Counted from the first letter of the stretch, positions 1 through 8,355 are shown. The stretch: 24,921 nt of DNA from Chara braunii (GCA_003427395.1 BFEA01000070.1:1155801-1180721), one strand, 5' to 3'. Program-made: numbers and translations. Notes: a model not told the origin generated them from the sequence alone.

Positions 1-1569
1 AGTAGAGTAGAGTAGAGTAGAGTAGAGTAGAGTACAGTAGAGTAGAGTAGAGTGGGTATAGTAGAGTAGAGTAGAGTAGAATGGGTGTAGTAGAGTAAAG
101 AAGAGTGGAGTAAAGTACAGTAGCGTGGAGTAGAGCAGAGTAAAATAGAGCAGCGTAGAGTAGAGTAGAGTAGAGTAGAGTAACGTAGAGTAGAGTAGAG
201 TAGAGTAGAGTAGACTAGAGTAGAGTAGAGTAGAGAGTCGTAGAAAAGCGTAGAGTAGAGAGTCGTAGAAAAACATAGAGTAGAGTGTCATTGAGTGTCA
301 TAGAGTGTCATAGAGTGTCGTAGAGTGTCGTAGATTGTCGTAGATTGTCGTAGAGTGTCGTACAATTGAGTTGAGTAGAGTGTCCTAAAGTACCGTAGTG
401 TATAGTAGAGTAGAGTGTCGTAGAGTACAGTATAGTGTTGTAGAGTAGAGTATAGTGTCGTAGAGTAGAGAAGAGTATAGTGCCGTAGAGTAGAGAAGAG
501 TATAGTGCCGTAGAGAAGAGTAGAGTAGAGTAAAGTATAGTGCCGTAGAGTAGAGTAGAGTAGAGTAGAGTAGAGTAGAGTAGAGTAGAGTAGAGTAGAG
601 TGTCCTAAAGTATCGTAGTGTATAGTAGAGTAAAGTGTCGTAGAGTACAGTAGAGTGTTGTAGAGTAGAGTATAGTGTCGTAGAGTAGGGTAGAGTAGAG
701 TATAGTGTCGTAGAGTAGAGGAGAGTATAGTGCCGTAGAGTAGAGGAGAGTATAGTGCCGTAGAGTAGAGTAGAGTAAACTAGAGTAGAGTAGAGTAGAG
801 TAGAGTAGAGTAGAGTAGAGTAGAGTAGAGTATAGTAGAGTAGAGTAGAGTAGAGTAAAGTGGAGTGGAGAGGAGCCGAGCAGAGTGGAGTGGACTGGAG
901 TAGAGTAGAGTAGAGTAGAGTACAGTACAGTACAGTACAGTACAATAGAGTAGAGTAGATTAGAGTAGAGTAGAGTAGAGTAGAGTAGAGTAGAGTAAAA
1001 CAGAGTAAAGTAGAGAGTAGAGTTTTGTAGAGTGTCGTAATATTGTAAAGTAGAGTAGAGTATAATAGAGTAAAGTAGAGAGTAAAGTTTTGTATAGTGT
1101 CGTAATATTGTACAATGTCGTAGAGTACAGTAGAGTGTTGTAGAGTAGAGTAGAGTAGAGTAGTATCACAGAGTAGAGTAGAGTGTCAGAGAGTAGAGTA
1201 AAGTGTCGTAGAGCGTTGTAGAGTGTTGTAAAGTAGAGTAGAGTAGAGTAGAGTAGAGTGTCCTAAAGTATCATAGTGTATAGTAGAGTAGAGTGTCGTA
1301 GAGTACATTAGAGTGTTGTAGAGTAGAGTCAAGTGTCGTAGAGTAGAGTGGTTGTAGAGTAGAGTGCCGTAGAGTAGAGTGTCGTAGAGTAGAGTGGACT
1401 ATCGTAGAGTAGAGTAGACCATCGTAGAGTAGAGTGTCATAGAGTAGAGTAGAGTAGAGTAGCGTAGAGTAGAGTGTCGTGAATTAGAGTAGAGTAGAGT
1501 GTTATAAAGTTGAGTAGAGTGTCGTAGAGTAGAGTAGAATGTCGTAGAGTAGAATGTCGTAGAGTAAAG
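1..1569. repeat. Pentanucleotide satellite, GTAGA/TCTAC type (left array)
   Basis: The whole stretch is built from the 5-base unit AGTAG (TCTAC on the - strand), with point variants and recurring insertions such as 'tgtcgtagag' and 'tatagtg'. It begins at or before base 1, so the true left edge is outside the window. Because 5 and 3 share no factor, the - strand reads as a 15-base cycle of Leu-Tyr-Ser-Thr-Leu with no stop in any frame, which explains the long - strand open frames at 385-945 and 960-1169. I see nothing that suggests translation. The right edge at about 1569 passes directly into a (GT)n tract. Confidence 0.97.
381..1350. repeat. Higher-order repeat units inside the left satellite
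   Basis: A composite block starting 'tgtcctaaagta', followed by a shared order of variants (tatagtagag, tgtcgtagag, tacagt/tacatt, gtgttgtag), begins at 381, 601 and 1259. The first interval is 220 bases, exactly 44 pentamers. The second is 658, not a multiple of five, so small indels have occurred. A separate block beginning 'gttttgta' and containing 'gtcgtaatattgta' occurs at 1022 and 1087, 65 bases apart. This nested order suggests amplification of multi-pentamer blocks by unequal exchange rather than only slippage of single units. Confidence 0.8.
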
Positions 1570-1772
1570 TGTGTGTGTATGTGTGTCTTCTGTCTATGTA
1601 TGTCTGTGTGCCCTCGTGTGTGTGTGTGTATGTGTGTGTGCGCCCCCGTGTGTGTGGGTGTGGGTGTGTGTTTGTGTGAGTGTCACGTGTGTGTATGTGT
1701 GTGTCAGTGTCTATGTGTGTGTGTGCTCCCGTGTCTGTATGTGTGTGTGTGTGTGTGTGTGTGTATGTGATG
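1570..1772. repeat. (GT)n-rich imperfect microsatellite
   Basis: About 200 bases of alternating GT/TG with interruptions (cgcccccgtg, cacgtg, ctcccgtgtctg). The cleanest run is at about 1740-1764. Translated frames give only Val-Cys or Thr-His repeats, so open frames here are compositional. Alternating purine-pyrimidine of this length can adopt Z-DNA, but nothing here shows that it does. Confidence 0.95.
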
Positions 1773-2905
1773 GGTGTGTATAAACACGGCCATCCCATTT
1801 GCAATGGGAGAGGAGACCAATTCGACGTCCGCAAGGTTAGCATCAGGATAGAGCTCTACAATAATTAGTCTCATTTTTTAAGGAGAGAACCACTTCAATA
1901 TACCGTGGGGGAGGTGGGTGGGAGGTGTGGATTAGGTAGGGAGTTGTTAAGAGATTAGTATGTTAGATTGTGTTAAGATCGACAAAATTAAAAGTCGAAG
2001 GGGGATTGCACGCCCTAAAGCGCCCTTTTCGCTGCCTAGCACCCATAGCAGCTCATCAGAGGGATTAGTTATTAGGCTCTTGTTAGCGTAATCAAGGGTT
2101 TGTAAGAGATACAACACAGGTAGTTAGAGGTTAGGACGCATGAGATCCATACCTGAGAGGTCATGGCTGGTGATGCAGTCGTATCAATCGCTGCCATAGC
2201 TTATTCGGCCAGTCTTATGCGAGAGATCAGGCACTTCGTTGTACGAGGCGAAGTGTGAGAGGCACAGAAGTGTGCCTTACCAGCCACAGACACCGGGTCA
2301 GCTTGCCTGGTTGCGTGCTTGTGCGAGAAACACTCAGTATTGGCAGAGATGCGTGTTGATCGAGAGGTGTTCGCGTGCACCATAGCAGATGGGTGAGCGT
2401 AGGAGGAGTATAGTGTGAAGGCGTGATAGGATATACATAGTAAACATAGGCAGCCAGGCCAGGGAAAAGGGTGCAGGGGAGCTTGCAATCGCGGTGGGGT
2501 CGTACGAGCTGTAGTTTGGTATGCAGCGCGAGGGTCAGGAGGGAGGGGGCAAGGGGGAGCAGTGGGGGTTCTTGGGTATGGGCATACGGGATTACGATTC
2601 TAGGTAGCGTAGTGGCTTTGTGTCAGGGGTTCGCGGTCGTTGTCGAGGGATGCAGTGTGTATCGCGTTCTTTCGCAGGGTCCGCGTTTCTGTTTTGTTTT
2701 GTCTGTATTGTCATATCGTGGTCTGGCTATGGAGGTCTTTGTAATGTGTTCGTCGTATTTTCACAGTGGTTTTGTCATGGGGTGGCAGTGGCGTTTCGAC
2801 TGTTTGTCGTATGTGGGATGTCACGTTTCTCCATATTATCGTTTCTCGTAGTGTTGTACACGGCTTGGCCGGGTCCAGTTTTTTTGTTGGTTGTCTTTAT
2901 TGTCT
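1773..2905. other. Apparently single-copy region with no assignable gene
   Basis: Mixed-composition DNA in which I find no repeat of another part of the window. A 7-bp stem with a 3-base loop lies at 1793-1809 (TCCCATT/AATGGGA). Open frames of 95-132 codons at 2201-2488 (-), 2471-2851 (+), 2620-2907 (+) and 2766-3164 (+) overlap one another and give no motif I recognise. The last runs into T-, (TTA)n- and GT-rich DNA, so it is unlikely to be real. A short, more protein-like frame at 2163-2258 is listed separately. Confidence 0.5.
2163..2258 (+). CDS. Possible micro-ORF or first exon, 31 residues, unknown function
   Basis: An ATG-initiated frame begins MAGDAVVSIAAIAYSA and ends in HFVVRGEV before TGA at 2256-2258. 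The preceding in-frame stop is at 2154-2156. Composition is mixed and residues 5-17 are small and hydrophobic. A GT followed by GTGAG-like bases lies just before the stop (gaagtgtgaga), so the stretch could be an exon ending at a donor site. I recognise no family. The frame is short enough to occur by chance, and coding status rests only on its amino-acid balance in an otherwise non-repetitive region. Confidence 0.18.
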   Translation: MAGDAVVSIAAIAYSASLMREIRHFVVRGEV

Positions 2906-2984
2906 AAGTTCTTTTAAAAAAAAAAGGTTTTTTTGTGTGTGTGTGCGTTTGGGACTGTTTTTTAGTGCATTACCATGCTTTGGT

Positions 2985-3063
2985 CCGACGTCCGACCAGA
3001 AGTCCGGTCGGACATCCCGGACGGTCAGGGGGGTCCCGGACGTCCGATCCAACAACCTAGCTA

Positions 3064-3094
<31 letters not shown>

Positions 3095-3108
3095 CGTTAT
3101 TATTATTT
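2985..3108 (-). repeat. GC-rich palindromic element with (TTA)n flank, copy 1
   Basis: A cluster of GGACG/CGTCC/GTCCGA words with a perfect 8-bp inverted repeat (GTCCGACC at 2990-2997, GGTCGGAC at 3006-3013) is followed on the + strand by (TTA)n at about 3066-3108. The same arrangement, a GC-rich inverted-repeat segment abutting a TTA or TGA trinucleotide tract, recurs at 8791-8990 and 9520-9655. Primary sequence similarity of this copy to the other two is weak, so it may be a diverged member or a look-alike. Confidence 0.5.
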
Positions 3109-3136
3109 TAATTTTTCTTTTTAATTTAAAGTGTTA

Positions 3137-3170
3137 TATGTGTGTGTGTGTGTGTGTGTCGTAGAGTAGT
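3137..3170. repeat. Short (GT)n tract ending in satellite fragment
   Basis: A (GT)n run ends in 'gtcgtagagtag', which is two units of the left pentamer satellite with its typical 'gtcgtag' variant. The same GT/satellite junction is seen at about 1558-1575. It looks like a small displaced copy of that junction. Confidence 0.7.
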
Positions 3171-3316
3171 TTTTTCCAAAGTTGCGGGCCATCCCCTTGC
3201 CCCCCACACTTCGGACTTGGATCCATATCATGTGAAACCACACACAAAACCCGCACCCCCTAAGAAGTGTCCATGAATTTGTTTTGCCCCCTAATAAATA
3301 GTTAAACCACTACTAC

Positions 3317-3341
3317 CCCCCCCGTCCGAAATTCGGGGGGG
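3317..3341. other. C-run/G-run inverted repeat
   Basis: CCCCCCCG at 3317-3324 pairs perfectly with CGGGGGGG at 3334-3341 across nine bases. An alternative inner pairing, CCGAA with TTCGG, is also possible. The surrounding 3171-3375 contains no other repeat or gene that I can see. Confidence 0.7.
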
Positions 3342-3377
3342 ACCGGTACCATAGGTTCATGAGGGCTTCCAGTAGCA

Positions 3378-3900
3378 CAGTGGGAAGAATTGGTAAGCGG
3401 CAAATTGCAAATTCATCGAATTGCCGTCGTTATCTTTTTCGCAGTTGAAATGATTTTTTCTAATTTCTTGAATATTTTTCCTAGAAAGATCATGATGAAA
3501 TCTACATACCCTCCAATTTTTAGATTTCTTGACTTTTTCCTTTCAGCTCGAAAAATCGATGAAGTTGGGGTAATTTTCTCGTTGGGCCACACGTGGTAAA
3601 GTGGCAAGAATGGGAAATGAGACGATTTGGCACGACATTTGTTTCACAATCTTAAATCTTTTTTCAAACTTCTTAAATTTTTTTCATGGAAAGATCACAA
3701 CCAAGTCTACAGGGTCCTAAATTTGTAGAATCTTTCTTAGCGCAAAAAATCGCGGAAGTTGGGGTACTTTTTTCGCCGGCCAACATGTGCCAGAATGGCA
3801 AAAATAAAAAATGCAACGAAACGGCGCGGCATTTATTTAACGGTCTAATTTTTATTTTTATTTTTATTTTTTTATTTTTCCTGGAAAGATCACAACCTTT
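3378..3900. repeat. A/T-rich repeat family with ~200-bp units, three tandem partial units
   Basis: The anchor 'gaaagatca' occurs at 3484, 3689 and about 3884, giving periods of 205 and 195. Between anchors the order of motifs is kept: a 'tctac..ggtcct' block, 'ttagattt', 'gcgcaaaaaatcg.ggaagttg', 'ttgggc.acac.tgg', 'agtggcaagaatgg', 'gaaacggcgcg', 'atttatttcac'. The same ordered set recurs at 8356-8790 and 9660-9960. Open frames on either strand shift relative to one another between copies, so I treat this as non-coding, transposon-like or satellite-like sequence. Confidence 0.8.
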
Positions 3901-3918
3901 TTTTTTTTTTTTTTTTTN
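3898..3918. other. Poly-T run ending in an N
   Basis: About 20 consecutive T end in an ambiguous base at 3918. A single N at the edge of a homopolymer usually stands for a gap or unresolved length, so the true length here is uncertain. Confidence 0.8.
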
Positions 3919-4019
3919 TCCAAAAAGGGGCCCAGTGCCCAAGGCTGATATTACCAATAAGGGGAATGAGGCCGGGGTCCTCACAGTCTGCCCGGAGAAA
4001 CCGAACCGAACTTACTGAC

Positions 4020-4545
4020 AATCAGGCTCAACGTCCCTCATGTGGTGACTATGATGAAGATGATGATGATGATCCTGATGATGATGATGATACTACTGAT
4101 GATGATGCTGATGAGGATAAAAAATTGTATTGTAGTAAGCTATGCTATATCAACAATTCTGGTCTACTAATCCTATACAACTTCTAGCCCTCCCTGTACC
4201 AGGAAATTGTAAAACAGAGACAATACCAACCTAACCAATGTCACCCATAGCTGATCTCTCCTCGTCACCGAGAAGCCCCCCACCGGTTCGCCAGTGGATT
4301 GCCTTCCTCCCTCAGCAACCCCCCGATCTCTCTACAAGGCCTCATGCTCCTGCCTTTGCAGGTTACAGGGCAACGCCCCAGCTCCGGCCAGCGTCGTTCT
4401 AGCGTCGATAAAACAGGGGCACAGAAAAGAACAACTCTGCAGATATCGGTCCGGGTTCGACCATCTCTGAAATCCTATATCCCGGATGTGGAAGAAAACT
4501 CAATGCTGCCCAAAAGTTCCAGAACACTAGAAAGCTTAATATAAC
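4020..4545 (+). repeat. Long dispersed repeat, unit 1, with (GAT)n head and GGTTACAGGG core
   Basis: The unit has a (GAT)n-rich head (about 4050-4115), then 'tatgctatatca.c', 'ctagccctccct', 'catagctgatctc', 'cctccctcagcaa', 'ctctacaaggcctca', the core GGTTACAGGG at 4361-4370, and 'ggccagcgtcgttct'. The same series repeats about 556 bases later (anchor cctccctcagcaa at 4306 and 4862). A stretch after the core keeps a similar peptide in one frame in both units (DIGPGSTISEI here, DVSPSATISEV in unit 2), but stops and frame changes surround it. I infer a decayed element or gene fragment and recognise no family. Confidence 0.7.
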
Positions 4546-5110
4546 ATGGATGAGATAATGATACTAATGATGATGATGATATTGATCAAGATGATTATGC
4601 TTTTCTTGAGAATTCTAAAGAAATTGACTGCACCACCTTTATTAGATCTAAAGGATCGTGAATACTACTATGCTATATCAGCTATTCAGGCATCCTAATC
4701 CGAGTGCAACTCCTAGCCCTCCCTATACTAGGACACTACTACTCAAAGACAGTACCAACCAAAACAACATCAACCATAGCTGACCTCTTCTTGCCCCCGA
4801 GACTATCCCCGGCCCCAGAGGGTGTCAAGGCGGCCCCCCCAATTCGCCACTGGATTGCCTTCCTCCCTCAGCAAACCCCAGATCTCTCTACAAGGCCTCA
4901 CGCTCCTGCCGCGGCAGGTTACAGGGTAAAACCCCAGCTCTGGCCAGCGTCGTTCTGACATCGGCAAGTTGAGAGCATAGAACAGAGCAACCCTATTGAT
5001 GTCAGTCCAAGTGCAACCATCTCTGAGGTCGAAGATCCTAATAAAAAAGAAGACCCGATGTTGCTCTAGCTCTTAGAACCCCAGAAAGCTGAAAATAACA
5101 TGAGTGGTCC
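4546..5110 (+). repeat. Long dispersed repeat, unit 2
   Basis: Second, diverged copy of the unit beginning near 4020. It again opens with a GAT-rich tract (about 4546-4600), continues through 'actatgctatatcagc', 'ctagccctccctat' and 'catagctgacctc', and carries the core GTTACAGGG at 4918 followed by 'ggccagcgtcgttctgac'. Five further diverged copies of the core lie on the - strand between 12430 and 13150. Any open frame within is short and interrupted. Confidence 0.7.
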
Positions 5111-5419
5111 AAGAAGCTTCCAATAGTCACCGCGCAGAGAAAAATTCCCCCTACACCACCACCGCTGTCCCACACTGCCACCGCCGAGGAGATTCACCTC
5201 GGCCTCAACCTGGAACAGATCCCCTCCCTCCCCCCTCTGCCAAGGCAGCCAATTCCCACCTAGAGGGTGCCTTCGCCCTCCCCTTTGTCCTTATCTGCCC
5301 CCGCCGGGGTTGAAGGCGACCAACTCTCCCACCCCGGCGCCAGACAAGGACAAACCACAAATCTGCCCCACCCCCGACAGAGCAGCCACCTTCCACCTTG
5401 CAGCGCCCCTGTAGAGTAA
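5111..5419. other. C-rich segment without an assignable gene
   Basis: Strongly C-rich on the + strand, with many CCC and CACC words. A perfect 7-bp inverted repeat lies at 5183-5203 (GCCGAGG/CCTCGGC). Overlapping open frames on both strands (5104-5313 +, 5205-5516 -, 5260-5460 -) are Pro- or Gly-rich products of this composition and show no domain. Confidence 0.5.
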
Positions 5420-5590
5420 GGCTCCCCAACGCCCCCCCACCCTTTCCCAAAAATCCACACCGTGACCGCAGAAACCCTAGCTCGGCTAAAGCATACCGAT
5501 CAGATGAAGCAGTCAATTATCCTCGATGAGGATCTCATGATAGACAAAAACAATCGTGAACTAGAACAGTTTGCAGTAATGACCCCCTAA
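5420..5590 (+). CDS. Possible coding fragment, 56 residues, unknown
   Basis: A stop-free frame runs from just after TAA at 5417-5419 to TAA at 5588-5590. It starts Gly-Ser-Pro-Thr-rich and continues with TVTAETLARLKHTDQ and then, from an internal ATG at 5504, MKQSIILDEDLMIDKNNRE to the end. The amino-acid balance (amphipathic, acidic and basic residues interspersed, no low complexity) is unlike the surrounding repeats. It is followed by a degenerate GAT-rich region that would extend an acidic Asp/Asn-rich tail in another frame, so it may be a remnant of a longer, frame-broken gene. No family is recognised. Chance cannot be ruled out. Confidence 0.22.
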   Translation, partial: GSPTPPHPFPKIHTVTAETLARLKHTDQMKQSIILDEDLMIDKNNRELEQFAVMTP

Positions 5591-5604
5591 TAAAGGATTT
5601 GCTT

Positions 5605-6030
5605 GAAGATGATATTTCTAACGATGCTATAATTGATGAGGATAGTGATACGATAATAATTCTACAGATGATGGTAATAACGATGAAGGTAATAATGAGT
5701 TTTGGAAGAGTGGGTGACCAAAAGCGGTACCCTAAGACTAAAAAAAATTTACGATGGTATTAGTACTGATGATGATAGTGATGACGAGGATAATACTTCA
5801 AATAATAGTGGTAACGATGATGGTATTGATAACGTTTGAATGGATGGGTAACTAGGAACAATACCCTAAGGATGGTATTGGCGAACAAACTCGCCTACAA
5901 ATGGTATTGGGGATAACCCACTACAGAATTACAGGTAAGGTGATGATAACGATGGTAATGACAAAACTCGCACGAAGATGTAAGGATGAATAGGATGCTG
6001 GCAAAACTTGATGATGATGATGACAATCTT
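5605..6030. repeat. Degenerate (GAT)n / (AAT)n tract with ~134-bp sub-repeat
   Basis: GATGATGAT-type trinucleotides with many interruptions dominate. A longer sub-repeat is visible: 'gtgggtgacc...taccctaag' around 5710-5736 and 'atgggtaact...taccctaag' around 5842-5870, anchor spacing 134 bases, followed each time by 'gatggtatt'. The same GAT composition heads both long-repeat units upstream, so this may be a third, poorly preserved head. Confidence 0.6.
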
Positions 6031-6553
6031 CAGCTTGATGCCAGACATCGCCCCGTATAGGCTCGTCCTGATGGCGCGAACAACGCCTTGATTATGCTTG
6101 ATGGCGCATCCAAGCTGGTCCCCTGCAGACAAACAACACCCTGCATCTGATAAGAAGCAGCACCCCGTTAATGACGACGGACCAAAATGATGTCGGATCG
6201 CGACTTAATGATGATGGCGATGGCGACCAGCACTCCAACGGCCGATCGTGACTGTAAACACTCGCACGTCAGAGAACCCCGGGATGACTCCACTAGACTC
6301 CACAGGCATCGTCACAGTCGACGCCTCTCAGGCCAAATGCCACGTGCAGCAATGCAGCGGCTATGGAGTGAAACGTGGAACTACCAGAAACAGAACGTTC
6401 CTGGGAGTCAGACCATCTGCCATATCAGCCTGTGACATGGCGCAGCCAAGCGCCTGCGGTCCCCTGCGCGTGCGCGAAGTGCCAGATCTTCAAAAAAACA
6501 AACCACCATCACTGTCGCACGCCATCACATAAGTACAATATCATAGCGCCGGA
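6031..6553. other. Region with no supported gene
   Basis: Mixed-composition DNA. Open frames at 6187-6435, 6248-6532 and 6375-6689 on + overlap in three different frames and contain no motif I recognise. The last of these runs into a T-rich tract. No repeat of other window sequence was found, apart from sequence leading to the hairpin at 6554. Confidence 0.4.
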
Positions 6554-6585
6554 GGGGCGCAGCGCTCCCGGTAGCACTGCGCCCC
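6554..6585. other. GC-rich hairpin, GGGCGCAGCGC type, copy 1
   Basis: The left arm GGGGCGCAGCGCT (6554-6566) and right arm AGCACTGCGCCCC (6573-6585) form a 13-bp stem with one mismatch and a six-base loop, CCCGGT. A sister hairpin with the same arms and a similar CCGG-containing loop is at 11165-11194. Flanking sequence is not obviously shared, so the hairpin itself may be the mobile or conserved unit. Confidence 0.75.
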
Positions 6586-6715
6586 TACTTGTATCGCTAG
6601 GGAGGGATAGGAGGATTAGAGGATCTCCATTTTTTATATTTTTTTTTTCAATTCGACTGAGTGAGAAAATCACCAGAGTTGGCGCTTGAAATTTGTGGAA
6701 CTGGACCCGCCTGGC

Positions 6716-6925
6716 ACACTATGCAACGTAAGGGTTTGGACACACAGGCACATCCCGACCTGCCAGCTGCCCGAAGTCTGGTACACTTCATGAAGAAGCA
6801 GTCCCCGAAAACACACAGCAACCCAGTCAACCTGAGTGGTTATCAGGTCAGGCAATTGCGTATTTCTAATTTGTGTGTGGGTTCAAACCCTGACGACAAC
6901 CATTGGCAGTGAACTTCATAATCTT
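6716..6925 (+). mobile_element. tRNA-like SINE-type element, + strand copy
   Basis: A box A-like D-arm (CCTGA 6831-6835 paired with TCAGG 6843-6847, loop GTGGTTA) lies 48 bases upstream of a box B match, GGTTCAAACC, at 6880-6889. This is the spacing and order of RNA polymerase III internal promoters in tRNA genes. The putative anticodon loop reads tttctaa, but stems are imperfect and there is no good acceptor stem, so it is not an intact tRNA. The flank, from 'aagggtttggacacacaggc' through the box B region to 'cttcataatctt', matches the reverse complement of 8355-8109. tRNA-derived ancestry is inferred. Confidence 0.55.
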
Positions 6926-7218
6926 AATATTTGTATGGGTGGGTGTGGGTGCGTTGGTGGCCGGCTGGGTGTGGGTGTGTCCGTGCATGCGTGGGGTGGG
7001 TAGGTGGTGTGTGTGTGCGTGCAAGAGGTAGGTGGGTGGTGTATGCATGTGTGTGTGGGGTGGGTGGGTGGGGTGTGTGCGTGCGTGGAGTGGGTTGGGG
7101 CTGGCTGCGTGCATGGAGGGGGTAGGAATGCGTGCGTGCATGGGGTGGGTGGGTGGGTGCCTGCCTGCACCCACCCAAGTGTGTGCATGCGTGGGGTGGG
7201 TGGTGGGCCACCCACCCC
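6926..7218. repeat. GTGGG-rich minisatellite with G-quadruplex motifs
   Basis: Degenerate tandem units built on 'gtgcatgcgtggggtgggtggg', roughly 25-35 bases each. Two stretches fit the G-quadruplex rule with single-T loops: GGGGTGGGTGGGTGGGG at 7057-7073 and a GGGGTGGGTGGGTGGG run at 7142-7157. The right end has two near-perfect hairpins in which G-runs instead pair with C-runs (7150-7177 and 7193-7218). The long open frames here on both strands (Pro/His/Thr on -, Val/Gly/Trp on +) are composition effects. Confidence 0.9.
7150..7218. other. Two adjacent G/C-run hairpins at minisatellite end
   Basis: The first hairpin pairs 7150-7160 (GGGTGGGTGC plus a leading T) with 7167-7177 (GCACCCACCC plus A) across loop CTGCCT, 11 bp in all. 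The second pairs GGGGTGGGTGG (7193-7203) with CCACCCACCCC (7208-7218) across loop TGGG, also 11 bp. Both stems are perfect and bring the only C-runs in this G-rich tract to its right edge. Confidence 0.85.
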
Positions 7219-7224
7219 GATGCC

Positions 7225-7700
7225 TTTTGCCATCACACCCCGAAAAGCCACAAAAACAAAAGTGGGAAACGACGAAAAAACACAAAAGAAAAAGAAATAA
7301 CAAAGGGAAACGAAGAAAAAAAAACAACGACGCGGCCGCAAAACATACGATGCGAAAACCGCAAAACGACAAACGAAGAACAAAAAAAAATGAATATACG
7401 TGGAAAAAACGGGAAACGACAAAAAGCGACGAAAAGCCATAAAAGAAAAAAAAAGCGAGGAATGACGAAAAACCATAAACGAAAAAGAAATAAAAGAGGG
7501 AAATGACAAAGACAAAAGGCGCGGCCACAGAACAGACGACGTGAAAACCGTGAATCGACAAACGAATAACAAAAAGAAAATGAATATACCAGGCCGCAAA
7601 ACAGACAACGCGAAAACCGTGAAACGACAAACGAAGAACAAAAAGAAAATGAATATTCGTGCGGTTTGAAACACACGAAACAAAACGAAAAAGAAAAAGA
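7225..7700. repeat. A-rich tandem repeat with CG-containing core
   Basis: Three copies of a core of about 70 bases (order: gcggcc.c, gaaaacatac/gaacagac, gaaaacc.c, cgacaaacgaa, aaaaatgaatat) sit with the anchor cgacaaacgaa at 7367, 7556 and 7625, giving periods 189 and 69. Additional gaaaaagaaata-type sub-repeats fill the gaps. The - strand stays open for 254-299 codons because the A-rich + strand gives Phe/Ser-rich - strand codons; the protein is a low-complexity repeat with no domain. Confidence 0.8.
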
Positions 7701-7916
7701 AAAACGAAGTCTGTGTCGACCGCTTATCGACGGTGGCCGCTTCAAGATATTCCATCGCATCTATGCCCATTGCATCTACGCCCGCCCCTGCCCGGCCCCG
7801 TGGGCGTTCACTCAAGTTTATTGGCGCGCTATGAACAATTCAGTACGCGCACCGCTCTGCACGCCCCCCCCCCCTCAATCGCCTTCATCCGCAGGCGTAC
7901 ACCAAAACTTCAGTCC
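7701..7916. other. Short spacer without assignable feature
   Basis: Mixed-composition sequence with an 11-base C run at 7864-7874. Two small overlapping + strand open frames (7659-7949 and 7666-7935) begin inside the A-rich repeat and have no recognisable domain. Confidence 0.4.
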
Positions 7917-8108
7917 GATTTCACCGGACCATTGACCTCTACTTTTTAAGGGATAAGATATTTTGAAGCTTGCAGGTAACTGTTGTAACTGGGGTCTGAA
8001 CCTACGCACATATTTGAGAAACCCAACGACTCAATGAGATGGTCGTTGAGGAAGATTGGGTCCGTGTGTGATTTTAAGGACCATTTTTTTTTTAAGTGTA
8101 TCTCGTCT
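7917..8108 (-). mobile_element. tRNA-like element, 192-bp tandem copy 1
   Basis: This unit is followed immediately by a second of exactly the same length. I count four substitutions between the two, about 98% identity. Read on the - strand, the unit carries a box B-like GGTTCAGACC (+ 7993-8002) and aligns with 6716-6925 over most of its length. A perfect 7-bp stem, CAACGAC/GTCGTTG, lies at 8024-8048. High identity points to a recent local duplication, not two independent insertions. Confidence 0.75.
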
Positions 8109-8355
8109 GATTTCACCGGACCATTGACCTCTACTTCTTAAGGGATAAGATATTTTGAAGCTTGCAGGTAACTGTTGTAGCTGGGGTTTGAACCTACGCA
8201 CATATTTGAGAAACCCAACGACTCAATGAGATGGTCGTTGAGAAAGATTGGGTCCGTGTGTGATTTTAAGGACCATTTTTTTTTTAAGTGTATCTCGTCT
8301 TAGGCAACTGACAAGTTAGGAAGTGCCTGTGTGTCCAAACCCTAACCTTGCAGAG
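8109..8355 (-). mobile_element. tRNA-like element, 192-bp tandem copy 2 plus 5' part
   Basis: Bases 8109-8300 are the second 192-bp copy, with a box B match GGTTCAAACC on the - strand (+ 8185-8194). Bases 8301-8355 add the upstream portion shared with the + strand element, including 'gggtttggacacacaggcac' on the - strand. Only this copy keeps the upstream part, so it is probably the parental one and 7917-8108 the derived duplicate. Confidence 0.7.

Noticed and set aside
385-1169. Long - strand open frames over the left satellite (Leu-Tyr-Ser-Thr repeats)
   Set aside because: A 5-base unit without stops on one strand is open in every frame. The peptide is a pure 5-residue cycle.
1502-1868. 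Val-Cys and Thr-His open frames over the (GT)n tract
   Set aside because: Dinucleotide repeat translated; no other support.
6831-6890. Intact tRNA gene
   Set aside because: The D-arm and box B are present, but there is no proper acceptor stem and the anticodon and T stems rely on mismatches or wobbles.
6866-7815. 254- and 299-codon - strand open frames
   Set aside because: They cross the GTGGG minisatellite and the A-rich tandem repeat. The His/Thr/Pro and Phe/Ser segments follow composition, and three - frames are open at once.
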